This document shows positions 34,757 through 43,049 of a stretch of DNA of 64,000 nucleotides, piece after piece (position 1 is the first letter of the stretch; the number at the start of each line of letters is the position of its first letter). The notes below the pieces were generated by a model, which worked only from the letters and a program-made list of their open reading frames with translations, was not told where the DNA came from and did no database searches. The position numbers and the translations under genes were made by a program. This stretch comes from Afifella sp. IM 167 (GTDB lineage Bacteria; Pseudomonadota; Alphaproteobacteria; Rhizobiales; Afifellaceae), in contig NZ_NSLC01000003.1 in assembly GCF_020144925.1 (NCBI RefSeq), positions 248,001 through 312,000 on the forward strand, written 5' to 3'.

Positions 34757-35982
34757 CAGGGCCGGCCGCCTACGACGCGATCGTGCTCGGCGCCGGCCCT
34801 GCCGGCTCGACTGCCGCCATTGCGCTATCGCGCCGGGGCTGGAAGGTGGCGCTCATCGAAAAGGCGGAATTCCCGCGCCGAAAAGTCTGCGGCGAGTTCG
34901 TCTCCGCCACCAGCCTTGCCGTGATCGAGCGGGTCGGCCTCGGCGGGGAATGGCGGGCGATGGCCGGACCGGAGGTTCGGCGCGTCGCTTTCTTCGGCGG
35001 CGAGCGCGCCGTCGCCGCGAACATGCCGGCCGCAGGCGGAAGGGGCTTCGGGCGGGCGCTCGGACGCGACGTTCTCGACGACCTTCTGGCGCGCGAGGCG
35101 GAGCGCGCCGGCGCCACGCTTTTCCAGCCCTTTCGCGCCACCGCCATCCGCCGGGAAGCGGAAGGACAGGCCGTGACGGTCGTTTCGCGGGAGCGGGAGG
35201 AAACGCTTCTGGCGCCCGTCGTCATCGCCGCGCACGGCTCCTGGGAGCCCGGCGGCCTGCCGAGCCAGCTGGAAAAGACGAACCGGCCCACCGATCTCCT
35301 CGGCTTCAAGGCGCATTTTTCGGGGGCGGAGCTGGCTTTCGACCTCATGCCGCTGCTCGTCTTTCCGGGCGGCTATGGTGGCATGGTCCGGGCCGATGGT
35401 GAGCGGCTTTCCCTTTCGCTCTGCATCCGGCGGGACGCGCTGACGCGGCTGCGACAGCAGGCGGGCGGCGGCCCGGCCGCCGACGCCGTGCACCGACATC
35501 TCCTCGCCTCCTGCCGCGGCATTGAGCAGGCAATCGGCGGGGCGGAGCTCATCGGGCCCTGGCTCGCATCCGGGCCGATCCGGCCGGGCATGCGCCCGCG
35601 CTACGCTGACGACATCTTCCGGATCGGCAACGCCGCCGGGGAATCGCATCCGATCATCGCGGAGGGGATCTCGATGGCGATGCAATCGGCCTGGCTTCTC
35701 GCCGAGGAACTGGGCGCCATCGATCCGTCAAGCCGCGCCGAGCGCGCGGCCGCGGGCCGGGGCTATGCGCGGCGCTGGCGCGGGCAGTTCGCGACGCGCA
35801 TCCTTGCCGCCTCCGCCATTGCCGAACTCGCCCTGAGGCCGGCGGGCGCGGCCGCGATGGGCCGGGCTGTGGAGGCGCTGCCGGCGCTCCTCACCCTCGG
35901 CGCGCGCCTTTCCGGCAAAACGAAGGCGCTTGCAAAGATGCCAGATGGCCGAGCGAGGATGTGCCGGATGCGAGCCAGCTGA
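34753..35982 (+). CDS. FAD-dependent oxidoreductase (geranylgeranyl-reductase/PHBH-like), polyketide tailoring
   Basis: The 409-residue flavoprotein begins with the dinucleotide-binding motif IVLGAGPAGSTAAIALSRRG (residues 11-30), then EKAEFPRRKVCGEF, the second FAD motif region GRALGRDVLDDLLARE and the third, FRIGNAAGESHPIIAEGIS, with the helix MAMQSAWLLAEEL. This is the layout of flavin-dependent hydroxylases and geranylgeranyl reductases. It probably hydroxylates, epoxidises or reduces the polyketide made upstream. The start overlaps the methyltransferase stop. It ends six bases before the convergent HicA-like gene. Confidence 0.88.
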   Translation: MTGPAAYDAIVLGAGPAGSTAAIALSRRGWKVALIEKAEFPRRKVCGEFVSATSLAVIERVGLGGEWRAMAGPEVRRVAFFGGERAVAANMPAAGGRGFGRALGRDVLDDLLAREAERAGATLFQPFRATAIRREAEGQAVTVVSREREETLLAPVVIAAHGSWEPGGLPSQLEKTNRPTDLLGFKAHFSGAELAFDLMPLLVFPGGYGGMVRADGERLSLSLCIRRDALTRLRQQAGGGPAADAVHRHLLASCRGIEQAIGGAELIGPWLASGPIRPGMRPRYADDIFRIGNAAGESHPIIAEGISMAMQSAWLLAEELGAIDPSSRAERAAAGRGYARRWRGQFATRILAASAIAELALRPAGAAAMGRAVEALPALLTLGARLSGKTKALAKMPDGRARMCRMRAS

Positions 35983-35988
35983 ACCCCT

Positions 35989-36183
35989 CTACAGTTTTCG
36001 GGATATGCCGGCCTGCTTGAGCACGGCGTTTGCGGTGTGGCGCGAGGCCACGGTCACCGCCACGGTGAAATGTCGTTGCGAAAGGGGGCTGTACCAGACT
36101 TCATGGCTGCCCGTCCCTTGCCGTACGAAGCGACAGCCGCTGGCTCTGAGTATCTTCGCCAAATCCCGGTAGTAGTTTCCCAT
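35989..36183 (-). CDS. hicA: HicA-like type II toxin (mRNA interferase)
   Basis: The 64-residue basic protein has the HicA fold signature: DLAKILRASGCRFVRQGTGS, catalytic H27 in GSHEVWYSP, and the end TANAVLKQAGI. HicA proteins bind double-stranded RNA and cut mRNA until blocked by HicB. The gene follows the DUF1902 antitoxin by 36 bases on the minus strand. All key residues are present, so it looks active. Confidence 0.9.
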   Translation of the reverse strand: MGNYYRDLAKILRASGCRFVRQGTGSHEVWYSPLSQRHFTVAVTVASRHTANAVLKQAGISRKL

Positions 36184-36219
36184 CGCCGTCGCCCCCGATC
36201 GCGATGAGCCAGGAGAACC

Positions 36220-36471
36220 TTACGCTGCCGCGGAAAGGCTGCTCCGGACGTGGGCCGTCAGATGATACTCGATCCGTGCCTGGGCTTCGACGTGATGCCC
36301 GTTCGCCTTCAGGAGTTGGGGTATGAGCGCCTCGATCTCCGCGACAAGCGTGTCAACGCTACGTGCCTCGACCACCAGCCCCGGGACGTCCTCGCTGACT
36401 GCGACCCAGACCTTTGCCTCGGCGTCCCAGTCCGCCGTTACCTCGATCGCATTGGTCGAGCTTTCAGTCAT
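36220..36471 (-). CDS. DUF1902 HicB-like antitoxin
   Basis: The 83-residue acidic protein begins with a beta-rich segment, VTADWDAEAKVWVAVSEDV and PGLVVEARSVDTLVAEIEAL, typical of DUF1902/HicB partial RNase-H folds, followed by a helical tail. DUF1902 genes usually precede hicA, as here. It should neutralise the toxin and probably repress the operon, although no DNA-binding ribbon-helix-helix is obvious. The module lies between the polyketide operon and preA. Confidence 0.85.
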   Translation of the reverse strand: MTESSTNAIEVTADWDAEAKVWVAVSEDVPGLVVEARSVDTLVAEIEALIPQLLKANGHHVEAQARIEYHLTAHVRSSLSAAA

Positions 36472-36540
36472 CCGTCGATCCTCGCTCGCGATCTTCCGAG
36501 AATATCACGACGGGACAGCAAACGCAGCGGGGCCTGGAGG

Positions 36541-37875
36541 CTATTCCGCCGCGTCGGGGACGATCTTTTCGATCCCGGCGTCGGGCCTCGCCATCGGGTT
36601 GTTCGGATGGCTCGTCCAGTTGCCGTACTCGGCCGGAATCGGCTTCTTCGTGCGCGGATCGTATTCGGCGATCCGCTCCATGGTGATGCAGTCCTCGACC
36701 GGGCAGACGTTGACGCAGAGGTTGCAGCCGACGCATTCGGCGTCGATCACCTCGAAGTGGCGCACACCGTCCACGGTGTGGGTGATCGCCTGGTGCGAGG
36801 TGTCCTCGCAGGCGATGTGGCAGCGCCCGCATTTGATGCAGAGCTCCTGGTCGATGCGCGCCTTGGTCACGTAGTTGAGGTTCAGATACTGCCAGTCGGT
36901 GACGTTGGGCACGGCGCGGCCGACGAAGTCGTCGAGCTTTTCAAAGCCCTTCTCGGCCATCCAGCGCTCCAGGCCCTCGACCATCTCGCGGACGATCTTG
37001 AAGCCGTAGGTCATCGCCGCGGTGCAGACCTGCACGTTGCCGGCGCCCAGCGCCATGAACTCGGCCGCGTCCTTCCAGGTGGTGATGCCGCCGATGCCGG
37101 AGATCGGCAGGTTGCGGGTTTCGGGGTCGCGGGCGATCTCGGCCACCATGTTGAGGGCGATCGGCTTCACCGCCGGGCCGCAATAGCCGCCATGCGAGCC
37201 CTTGCCGTCGATGGTCGGCTCCGGGGCGAAGAGGTCAAGATCGACGCCGGTGATGGAGGAGATGGTGTTGATCAGCGAGACCGCGTCGGCGCCGCCCTTC
37301 TGGGCCGCCCTTGCCGGGTAGCGGATGTCGGTGATGTTCGGCGTCAGCTTGACTATGACGGGCATGCGGGTGTGCTGTTTGCACCAGCGGGCGACCATCT
37401 CGATGTATTCCGGCACCTGGCCGACGGCCGAGCCCATGCCACGCTCCGACATGCCGTGCGGGCAGCCGAAATTGAGCTCGATTCCATCGGCCTCGGTCTC
37501 TTCCACGCGGCGCAGGATGTTGACCCAGTTCTCTTCCTCGCAGGGCACCATGAGCGAGACGACGACGGCCCGGTCCGGCCAGTCGCGCTTGACCTGCTTG
37601 ATTTCGCGCAGGTTCACTTCGAGCGGCCGATCGGTGATGAGCTCGATGTTGTTGAGGCCGAGGAGCCGCCGGTCCGGCCCGTGGATGGCGCCGTAGCGCG
37701 GGCCGTTGACGTTGACGATATGCGGGTCCTCGCCGAGCGTCTTCCAGACCACGCCTCCCCAGCCTTCGCGGAAGGCCCGGACGACGTTGTATTCCTTGTC
37801 GGTCGGCGGCGCGGAGGCGAGCCAGAAGGGGTTCGGCGATTTGATGCCGAGGAAGTTCGAAGAAAGGTCAGGCAT
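36541..37875 (-). CDS. preA: NAD-dependent dihydropyrimidine dehydrogenase subunit PreA
   Basis: The 444-residue protein reduces uracil and thymine to the 5,6-dihydro forms with FMN, fed by PreT. Residues 1-310 are a dihydroorotate-dehydrogenase-like barrel (LASAPPTDKEYNVVRAF, NFGCPHGMSERGMGSAVGQ, ISGIGGITTWKDA). Two 4Fe-4S clusters are marked by CIKCGRCHIAC (from residue 346) and CVGCNLCVNVCP. ATG 37875 has GGAGAAG upstream and lies about 20 bases after preT. It catalyses step one of the pathway completed by hydA and the carbamoyl amidohydrolase. Confidence 0.96.
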   Translation of the reverse strand: MPDLSSNFLGIKSPNPFWLASAPPTDKEYNVVRAFREGWGGVVWKTLGEDPHIVNVNGPRYGAIHGPDRRLLGLNNIELITDRPLEVNLREIKQVKRDWPDRAVVVSLMVPCEEENWVNILRRVEETEADGIELNFGCPHGMSERGMGSAVGQVPEYIEMVARWCKQHTRMPVIVKLTPNITDIRYPARAAQKGGADAVSLINTISSITGVDLDLFAPEPTIDGKGSHGGYCGPAVKPIALNMVAEIARDPETRNLPISGIGGITTWKDAAEFMALGAGNVQVCTAAMTYGFKIVREMVEGLERWMAEKGFEKLDDFVGRAVPNVTDWQYLNLNYVTKARIDQELCIKCGRCHIACEDTSHQAITHTVDGVRHFEVIDAECVGCNLCVNVCPVEDCITMERIAEYDPRTKKPIPAEYGNWTSHPNNPMARPDAGIEKIVPDAAE

Positions 37876-37895
37876 GGCGCTTCTCCTGTCCGGCC

Positions 37896-39275
37896 TCAGC
37901 CCATCAAGGCGCGATGGATCGATTCCGCCGCCACCTTGCCGTCCTCGACGGCGGCCACGGTGAGATCCTCGCCACCGGCGATGCAATCGCCGCCGGCCCA
38001 GATGCCGGCGAGCGAGGTGCGGCGTTCCTCGTCGACGCGGATGCGCCCGGCCTCGATGGCGAGCGCCTCGGCGGCGCCGTCGATCGCGGCGGGGACAAAG
38101 GTCTGGCCGATCGCCTTGAAGACCATGTCGGCGGCGAGCGCGAAGGTCTCGCCGGTGCCGACGAGCCGGCCGGCCTCTTCGCGGGTTCGCTCCAGCTCGA
38201 TGCCGGCCACATGTCCGTCCTCGGCAATGAGCCGCTTCGGCTTCGCCCAATGGCGGATGGTGACGCCCTTAGTCTGGGCGAGTTCCTGCTCGAAGCCGGA
38301 GGCCTTCATCGCCTCGGGGCCACGGCGGTAGACGATGGTGACTTCCTCCGCGCCGAGGAGCTTCGACTGCACGGCCGCGTCGACCGCCGTCATGCCGCCG
38401 CCGATGACGACGACGCGGCGCCCGACGGGCAGGGATGAAAGATCGACCGTCTGGCGCAGCTCGGCGATCCAGCCGACGGCGTCCGCCGAGCCGGAGGCGT
38501 CCTCTCCCTCGGCGCCGAGCGCGTTGACGCCGGCAAGGCCGAGCCCGAGGAAGACGGCGTCGTAATCCGCCTTCAGGCTGTCGAGGGTGACATCGCGGCC
38601 GAGCGCCTTGCCGGTCTCAATGGCAATGCCGCCGATCTTCAGGAGGAAATCCACCTCCTTCCGGGCGAAGCCTTCCGGGGTCTTGTAGGCGGCGATGCCG
38701 TATTCGTTGAGGCCGCCCGGCTTCTCGCGTGCTTCCAGGATGGTGACGTCGTGGCCGCGCATGGCGAGCCGGTGGGCGCAGGAAAGCCCGGCCGGCCCGG
38801 CGCCGACCACGGCGACGCGCCTGCCGCTCGGGGCGGCGCGCTCGAAAGGCTGCTCGCCCGCCGCCATCATCGCATCGGTGGCGAAGCGCTGCAGGAAGCC
38901 GATCTTCACCGGCTTGTCCTCGGCGAGGTTCCTCACGCAGGCCTCCTCGCAGAGCGTCTCGACCGGGCAGACGCGGGCGCACATGCCGCCGAGGATGTTC
39001 TGTTCGAAGATCGTTTCGGCCGCGCCCTTGGGATTATGCGCCTGGATCTGGCGGATGAAGAGCGGGATGTCGATGGAGGTCGGACAGGCTTGCGTACACG
39101 GCGCGTCGTAGCAGAAGTAGCAGCGATCGGCCTCCACCAGCGCCTCGTGCGGCGAGAGCGGCGGATGCAGATCGGAGAAGTTCTTGGCGTAGGCTTCGGC
39201 TTCGAGGCGACCGGCGCGGATGTCCGGTTGACCGACCGGAATGGATCCGGACAAGCCCGACGAGTGTTCGTTCAC
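37896..39275 (-). CDS. preT: NAD-dependent dihydropyrimidine dehydrogenase subunit PreT
   Basis: The 459-residue electron-input subunit resembles the N-terminal part of eukaryotic dihydropyrimidine dehydrogenase and the GltD family. It has iron-sulfur cysteines in CYFCYDAPCTQACP and CARVCPVETLCEEAC, an FAD Rossmann motif VVGAGPAGLSCAHRLA (about residue 153) and an NAD-binding motif VVVIGGGMTAVDAA (about 285). It passes electrons from NAD(P)H to PreA. A perfect RutR-type palindrome lies 52 bases upstream of the start, so preTA is very likely induced by pyrimidines. ATG 39275 follows GGGGGAAC. Confidence 0.96.
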   Translation of the reverse strand: MNEHSSGLSGSIPVGQPDIRAGRLEAEAYAKNFSDLHPPLSPHEALVEADRCYFCYDAPCTQACPTSIDIPLFIRQIQAHNPKGAAETIFEQNILGGMCARVCPVETLCEEACVRNLAEDKPVKIGFLQRFATDAMMAAGEQPFERAAPSGRRVAVVGAGPAGLSCAHRLAMRGHDVTILEAREKPGGLNEYGIAAYKTPEGFARKEVDFLLKIGGIAIETGKALGRDVTLDSLKADYDAVFLGLGLAGVNALGAEGEDASGSADAVGWIAELRQTVDLSSLPVGRRVVVIGGGMTAVDAAVQSKLLGAEEVTIVYRRGPEAMKASGFEQELAQTKGVTIRHWAKPKRLIAEDGHVAGIELERTREEAGRLVGTGETFALAADMVFKAIGQTFVPAAIDGAAEALAIEAGRIRVDEERRTSLAGIWAGGDCIAGGEDLTVAAVEDGKVAAESIHRALMG

Positions 39276-39326
39276 GGCCAGTTCCCCCGTGAAAGCTGCT
39301 GTTCCCGGAAGGAAGAATGCGCATTT

Positions 39327-39342
39327 TTGACCGAACGGTCAA
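39327..39342 (-). promoter_or_regulatory. RutR-type operator of preTA
   Basis: TTGACCGAACGGTCAA is a perfect palindrome with both RutR half-sites TTGACC and GGTCAA at the consensus spacing. It sits 52-67 bases upstream of preT on the strand that reads preTA and 66 bases from the rutR-linked palindrome in sequence type only, about 7 kb away. Confidence 0.82.
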
Positions 39343-39390
39343 TTTTTCTCTGTGCTGAAAATGCGGGCGCCGCAGGAGAGACGTGCCTCT

Positions 39391-40482
39391 CTATTCGGCG
39401 GAAGGCGGTTCGGCGAAGGTTTGTGCGGTGTTCGCACTGTCCGCAGGAAATCCCATCTCGAACTGCTCCAGCATGGCGAGGTACTTCACGCGCGTATCCT
39501 GGGTGAGCTGATAGAAGGCCAGAAGCTCCTTCCACGGCCCGAGCAGATCCTTGTAGGCGGCCAGCACGGCGACCAGCGCGCCGAAGGAGAGCGTGCCGGC
39601 GATCACCAGATAGCCGCCGACGGCGTAGAAGAAGAACGGCGTCAGCTGGTGCAGGAAGTTGTTGAGGAACTTGATGACGTATTTGCGCTGCGCCAGGCGG
39701 TAGCGGATCTGGAAATTCTCGTGGAGCCGCTCGTCGAGCGCGGCGAGGTGCGTGGCGCTGCCCTGCGGGTCGTCATCCTCCAGCGAGACGGCGCTCGCGG
39801 CGAATTCCTCGGCGATGCGGCGCGTGCTCTTCAGCCGCTCCAGCCCCAGCCGGTTGACCCGCTTCTGCAGGCGCGAGATCAGATAGCCCTGCAGCGGATA
39901 GAGCGCCACGGCGGCGAGACCGAGCCGCCAGTCCTGCACGAAGATGAAGAGGAAATAGACGAAGAGCGTGCCGCCCTGCAGGGCGGGCGTGGCGAAGGCC
40001 TCCCCGATGAAGTAGCCGATCGGCTGCACCTCGGCCGTCACCGTCGGGATGATCTCGCTCGGCCTTGCCTGCGGCCGGTCGGAAAGCCGCGCCGCCAGCG
40101 CCTTCCTGAGGAGGATCGCCCGCAGACGCTGCAGGAGGCGCTCGCCCGTCAGGTTCTTGGTGATGTTGATCCAGTACTTGATCGCGTTGTTGACGATGAC
40201 GAGGCCGAGGAAGGCGCAGGAGAGGAGGAAGAGATATTCCACCTGCGAGAATTCGTGGCCGAAGACGAGCTTCGGGAACGCCTCGCCGGCGTCGAGGGCG
40301 CGATTGACGATCTGCTTGGGCAGTTCGAGCGTCAGGTAGAGAAGCGGCAGCGAGGCCGCCGAAAGCGCCACGATGAGAACCTGCCGCCGCCAGGAAGCCT
40401 TCAGCACATAGCCGAAGAGCGTCGGCTCCAGTTCCGGCCTCTCCTCGATGCCCGGAAGGGCGGAGAGGTTGGCCTGCCTCAC
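39391..40482 (-). CDS. Orphan ABC exporter transmembrane domain, no ATPase domain
   Basis: The 363-residue protein has the six-helix ABC exporter membrane domain: a hydrophobic pair early (VLIVALSAASLPLLYLTLEL, then a second near residue 75), coupling-helix phrases LTGERLLQRLRAILLRKALA and helices through FFFYAVGGYLVIAGTLSFGA. After YQLTQDTRVKYLAMLEQFEMG, where the linker to the nucleotide-binding domain should start, it ends at a TAG. No Walker or signature motif exists in it or beside it. The GTG start overlaps the xylulokinase stop (GTGA). It is either a truncated exporter or a half-transporter whose ATPase lies elsewhere. Confidence 0.82.
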   Translation of the reverse strand: MRQANLSALPGIEERPELEPTLFGYVLKASWRRQVLIVALSAASLPLLYLTLELPKQIVNRALDAGEAFPKLVFGHEFSQVEYLFLLSCAFLGLVIVNNAIKYWINITKNLTGERLLQRLRAILLRKALAARLSDRPQARPSEIIPTVTAEVQPIGYFIGEAFATPALQGGTLFVYFLFIFVQDWRLGLAAVALYPLQGYLISRLQKRVNRLGLERLKSTRRIAEEFAASAVSLEDDDPQGSATHLAALDERLHENFQIRYRLAQRKYVIKFLNNFLHQLTPFFFYAVGGYLVIAGTLSFGALVAVLAAYKDLLGPWKELLAFYQLTQDTRVKYLAMLEQFEMGFPADSANTAQTFAEPPSAE

Positions 40483-41933
40483 CGCATGATCTCGTGGAGC
40501 GCCGGATAGACCTTGCGCCAATGCGCGTAGCTGTCGCGATAGGCGTGGGCGAGCGCCGGCACCGGTTCGATCGTGGCGGAGATCGGCGGCACGGTGAGGA
40601 CGGAGGCGGGATCGGCGCCCTCCGCGGCGATGAGGCCGAGGCGGGCGGCACCGAAAGCGGCGCCGTAATCGCCCTCCGCCGGCACGTCGACCGGGGCGTC
40701 GAGAACGCTTGCGATGATGGAGAGCCAGGTTTGCGAGCGCGAGCCGCCGCCGACCGCGAGATAGCGCGGAATCGACGTGCCGGCCGAGGCGAGGGCGGCC
40801 TGGCAATCGGCGAGGGCGAAGGCGACGCCTTCCAGCACCGCCTGGGTCAGCGTGTTGCGGTCACTTTCCTGGGCAAGGCCGACGAAGGTGCCGCGCGCGG
40901 CCGCATCGTTATGCGGCGTGCGTTCGCCGGAGAGATAGGGAAGGAACAGGACGGGCGCCGGATGCGCCGGCGTGGGGCCGAGCTTGTCGATGAGGCCGGG
41001 GCCGGTCTCCTTGAGAACGCGGCCGAGCCATTCCAGCGAGGCGGCGGCGGACAAAATGACGCCCATCTGGTGCCAGACGCCGGGGACGGCATGGCAGAAG
41101 GCGTGGACGGCGCTCTCCACCTTCGGGGCGAATTTCTCCGTGGCGGCGAAGACGACGCCCGAAGTGCCCAAGGAAACGAAGGCGGTGCCCGGATGGGTGA
41201 TGCCGAGACCGCAGGCGGCCGAGGCGTTGTCGCCGCCGCCGCCGGCCACCACGACGTTGCCGCTCATCCCCCAGCGCCGGGCGAGCTCGGGGCGCAGCGT
41301 GCCGGAGACCTCCGTGCCTTCCACGAGGCGCGGCATCTGCCGCTCCTGCATGTCGGTGGCGGAAAGCAGCGTGCCGGACCATTTGCGGGCCCCGACGTCG
41401 AGCCAGGATGTGCCGGAAGCGTCGGACATTTCGGAGACCGCCTCGCCGGTCAGCCAGAAGCGGACATAGTCCTTCGGCAGGAGCACCTTGTCGGTGGCGG
41501 AGAAGTGTTCGGGCTCGTTGTTTTTCACCCAGAGGAGCTTCGGTGCGGTGAAGCCCGGAAAGACGAGGTTGCCGGTGAGTTCGTGGAAGCGGGGATCGGC
41601 GTCGAGGAGCCTTGCTTCTTCCGCCGCGCGGCCGTCGTTCCAAAGGATCGAGGGGCGCAGCACGGCGCCGTCGCGGCCGATCAGGGTGGCGCCGTGCATC
41701 TGGCCGGAAAGCCCGATCGCCCTGGCGGCGGAAAGCGCCGCGGCGTTCTTCTGCTTCAGCCTGTCGAAATTCGCCTCGACGGCCGCGATCCAGTCGGCCG
41801 GGTTCTGTTCCGACCAGCCCGGATGTGGGCGCAGAACCTGAAGCGGCGAGGATGCCTCGCCGACGACCTGCTGCTCCTCGTCGATCAGGATCGTCTTGAC
41901 CGAGGAAGTGCCGATATCGATGCCGAGATACAA
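40479..41933 (-). CDS. xylB: Xylulokinase
   Basis: The 484-residue FGGY-family kinase phosphorylates D-xylulose for entry into the pentose phosphate pathway. Seen are the N-terminal phosphate loop DIGTSSVKTILID, the substrate motif GLSGQMHGATL, GGGGDNASAACGLG, the second ATP motif SLGTSGVVFA and AVGGGSRSQTW. Length fits XylB. The start is TTG 41933 (second residue Tyr, as in MYLGID-type relatives). An 8-bp perfect stem at 41935-41962 ends one base before this start and would cover the ribosome-binding site. No xylose isomerase is nearby; the upstream gene is a DHDPS-family aldolase. Confidence 0.93.
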   Translation of the reverse strand: MYLGIDIGTSSVKTILIDEEQQVVGEASSPLQVLRPHPGWSEQNPADWIAAVEANFDRLKQKNAAALSAARAIGLSGQMHGATLIGRDGAVLRPSILWNDGRAAEEARLLDADPRFHELTGNLVFPGFTAPKLLWVKNNEPEHFSATDKVLLPKDYVRFWLTGEAVSEMSDASGTSWLDVGARKWSGTLLSATDMQERQMPRLVEGTEVSGTLRPELARRWGMSGNVVVAGGGGDNASAACGLGITHPGTAFVSLGTSGVVFAATEKFAPKVESAVHAFCHAVPGVWHQMGVILSAAASLEWLGRVLKETGPGLIDKLGPTPAHPAPVLFLPYLSGERTPHNDAAARGTFVGLAQESDRNTLTQAVLEGVAFALADCQAALASAGTSIPRYLAVGGGSRSQTWLSIIASVLDAPVDVPAEGDYGAAFGAARLGLIAAEGADPASVLTVPPISATIEPVPALAHAYRDSYAHWRKVYPALHEIMR

Positions 41934-41934
41934 G

Positions 41935-41962
41935 GAAGGCCCCCATTTTGAAGAGGGCCTTC
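41935..41962 (-). promoter_or_regulatory. Hairpin immediately upstream of the xylB start codon
   Basis: On the minus strand GAAGGCCC and GGGCCTTC pair over 8 bp around a 12-base loop that contains AAAATGG. The right arm ends one base before the TTG start, so the stem can block ribosome access, or it may be a weak terminator between the aldolase gene and xylB. Confidence 0.4.
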
Positions 41963-42033
41963 TTGTAGCTGCCGAGCGCCTGCCGGTCGAGGCGGCAAGG
42001 CGCGGGTCTTCGCTGTCTCGGCCTTGCCCGCCC

Positions 42034-42984
42034 TCAGGCGAGGACGGCTGATTCCGGCTGGCTCGTGTCGAAGGCGACCGCGGCGAGCGCCGCTTCCAGC
42101 GTCGCGACCTGTTCGACCGAGAGCGGCAGGAGGGGCGGCCTTGGATTGCGCCAGGAGCGCGTGCCGTAATGGGCGGCGAGCGTGTGCTTCAGCGCCGGGA
42201 TCATCGGCACCGTCTCGTAGGCGCGGCGCACCGCGGTGATGCGCTCCTGCAGCTGATCGGCTTCCGCCTCGCCGGCGCGGTCGATAAGGGCGCGGGTGGC
42301 GGTGACGTTGACGTTCGCCGTGGCGCTGATCGCCCCGGCGCCGCCGGCGCGCATGTTGGCGAGCAGGCTCGTCTCGGAGCCGGAGAAGATCTGCAGGCCT
42401 GGAAACTGCAGGATGAGCATCTGGGTGTTGGCCCAGTCGCCGGAGGAATCCTTGAGGCCGGCGATCACGGGCCCGAAGGCCTCGACGAGACGGTTCACCA
42501 GCGAGGCGCTGATGCCGATCTGCGACTGCGGCGGGATGTGGTAGAGATAGATACGCAGCGAAGGCTCGCCCACCGCCTCGATGACGGAGGCGAAATGGCG
42601 GAAGAGCCCGTCCTCGGAGACGCCCTTGTAGTAGAAGGGCGGCAGCATGAGGACGCCGCGGCAGCCGGCCGAAGCGGCCTGGCGCGTCAGCTCCACCGTC
42701 TCGGGAAGGTTGCACAGGCCGGTGCCCGGCATCAGAGAGGCCGCCTCGATGCCGCCCTCCAGGATGGCGTCGAGCAGCCGGCGCCGCTCCCGCGTCGAGA
42801 GCGAGTTGGCCTCGCTGGTCGTGCCGAAGGGCGCGAGCCCGTGCGCGCCGGAGGCGAGCAGCGTGCGGCAATGGCGCAGAAAGGCCGGGGCGTCCGGCTC
42901 GAGCTGCTCGTCAAAAGGCGTTGCGACAGGTACGTGAATTTCCGGCAATGGCGTCGTCCGAAAGCGTGAAAGAGGGAAGGGCAC
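42034..42984 (-). CDS. Dihydrodipicolinate synthase family aldolase/lyase
   Basis: The 316-residue class I aldolase has the Schiff-base lysine in VIAGLKDSSGD, the catalytic Tyr in IYLYHIPPQ and the substrate loop FGTTSEANSLS in place of the GTTGE of true DapA. That substitution, and the lack of lysine genes nearby, argues for a catabolic keto-acid or sugar-acid lyase rather than lysine synthesis. The start is GTG 42984 with a weak ribosome site; TTG 42948 is an alternative. It precedes xylB on the same strand and is divergent from the BKACE gene. Confidence 0.85.
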   Translation of the reverse strand: MPFPLSRFRTTPLPEIHVPVATPFDEQLEPDAPAFLRHCRTLLASGAHGLAPFGTTSEANSLSTRERRRLLDAILEGGIEAASLMPGTGLCNLPETVELTRQAASAGCRGVLMLPPFYYKGVSEDGLFRHFASVIEAVGEPSLRIYLYHIPPQSQIGISASLVNRLVEAFGPVIAGLKDSSGDWANTQMLILQFPGLQIFSGSETSLLANMRAGGAGAISATANVNVTATRALIDRAGEAEADQLQERITAVRRAYETVPMIPALKHTLAAHYGTRSWRNPRPPLLPLSVEQVATLEAALAAVAFDTSQPESAVLA

Positions 42985-43049
42985 AGGTTCGCAATTTTCC
43001 GAAAGGATTGCTACACCCGGAAGACACGCAATTGCCGCGCCTCAGGCCC

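Noticed and set aside
36250-38331. 693-codon plus-strand ORF opposite preA
   Set aside because: Antisense shadow of preA, hicB and the end of preT.
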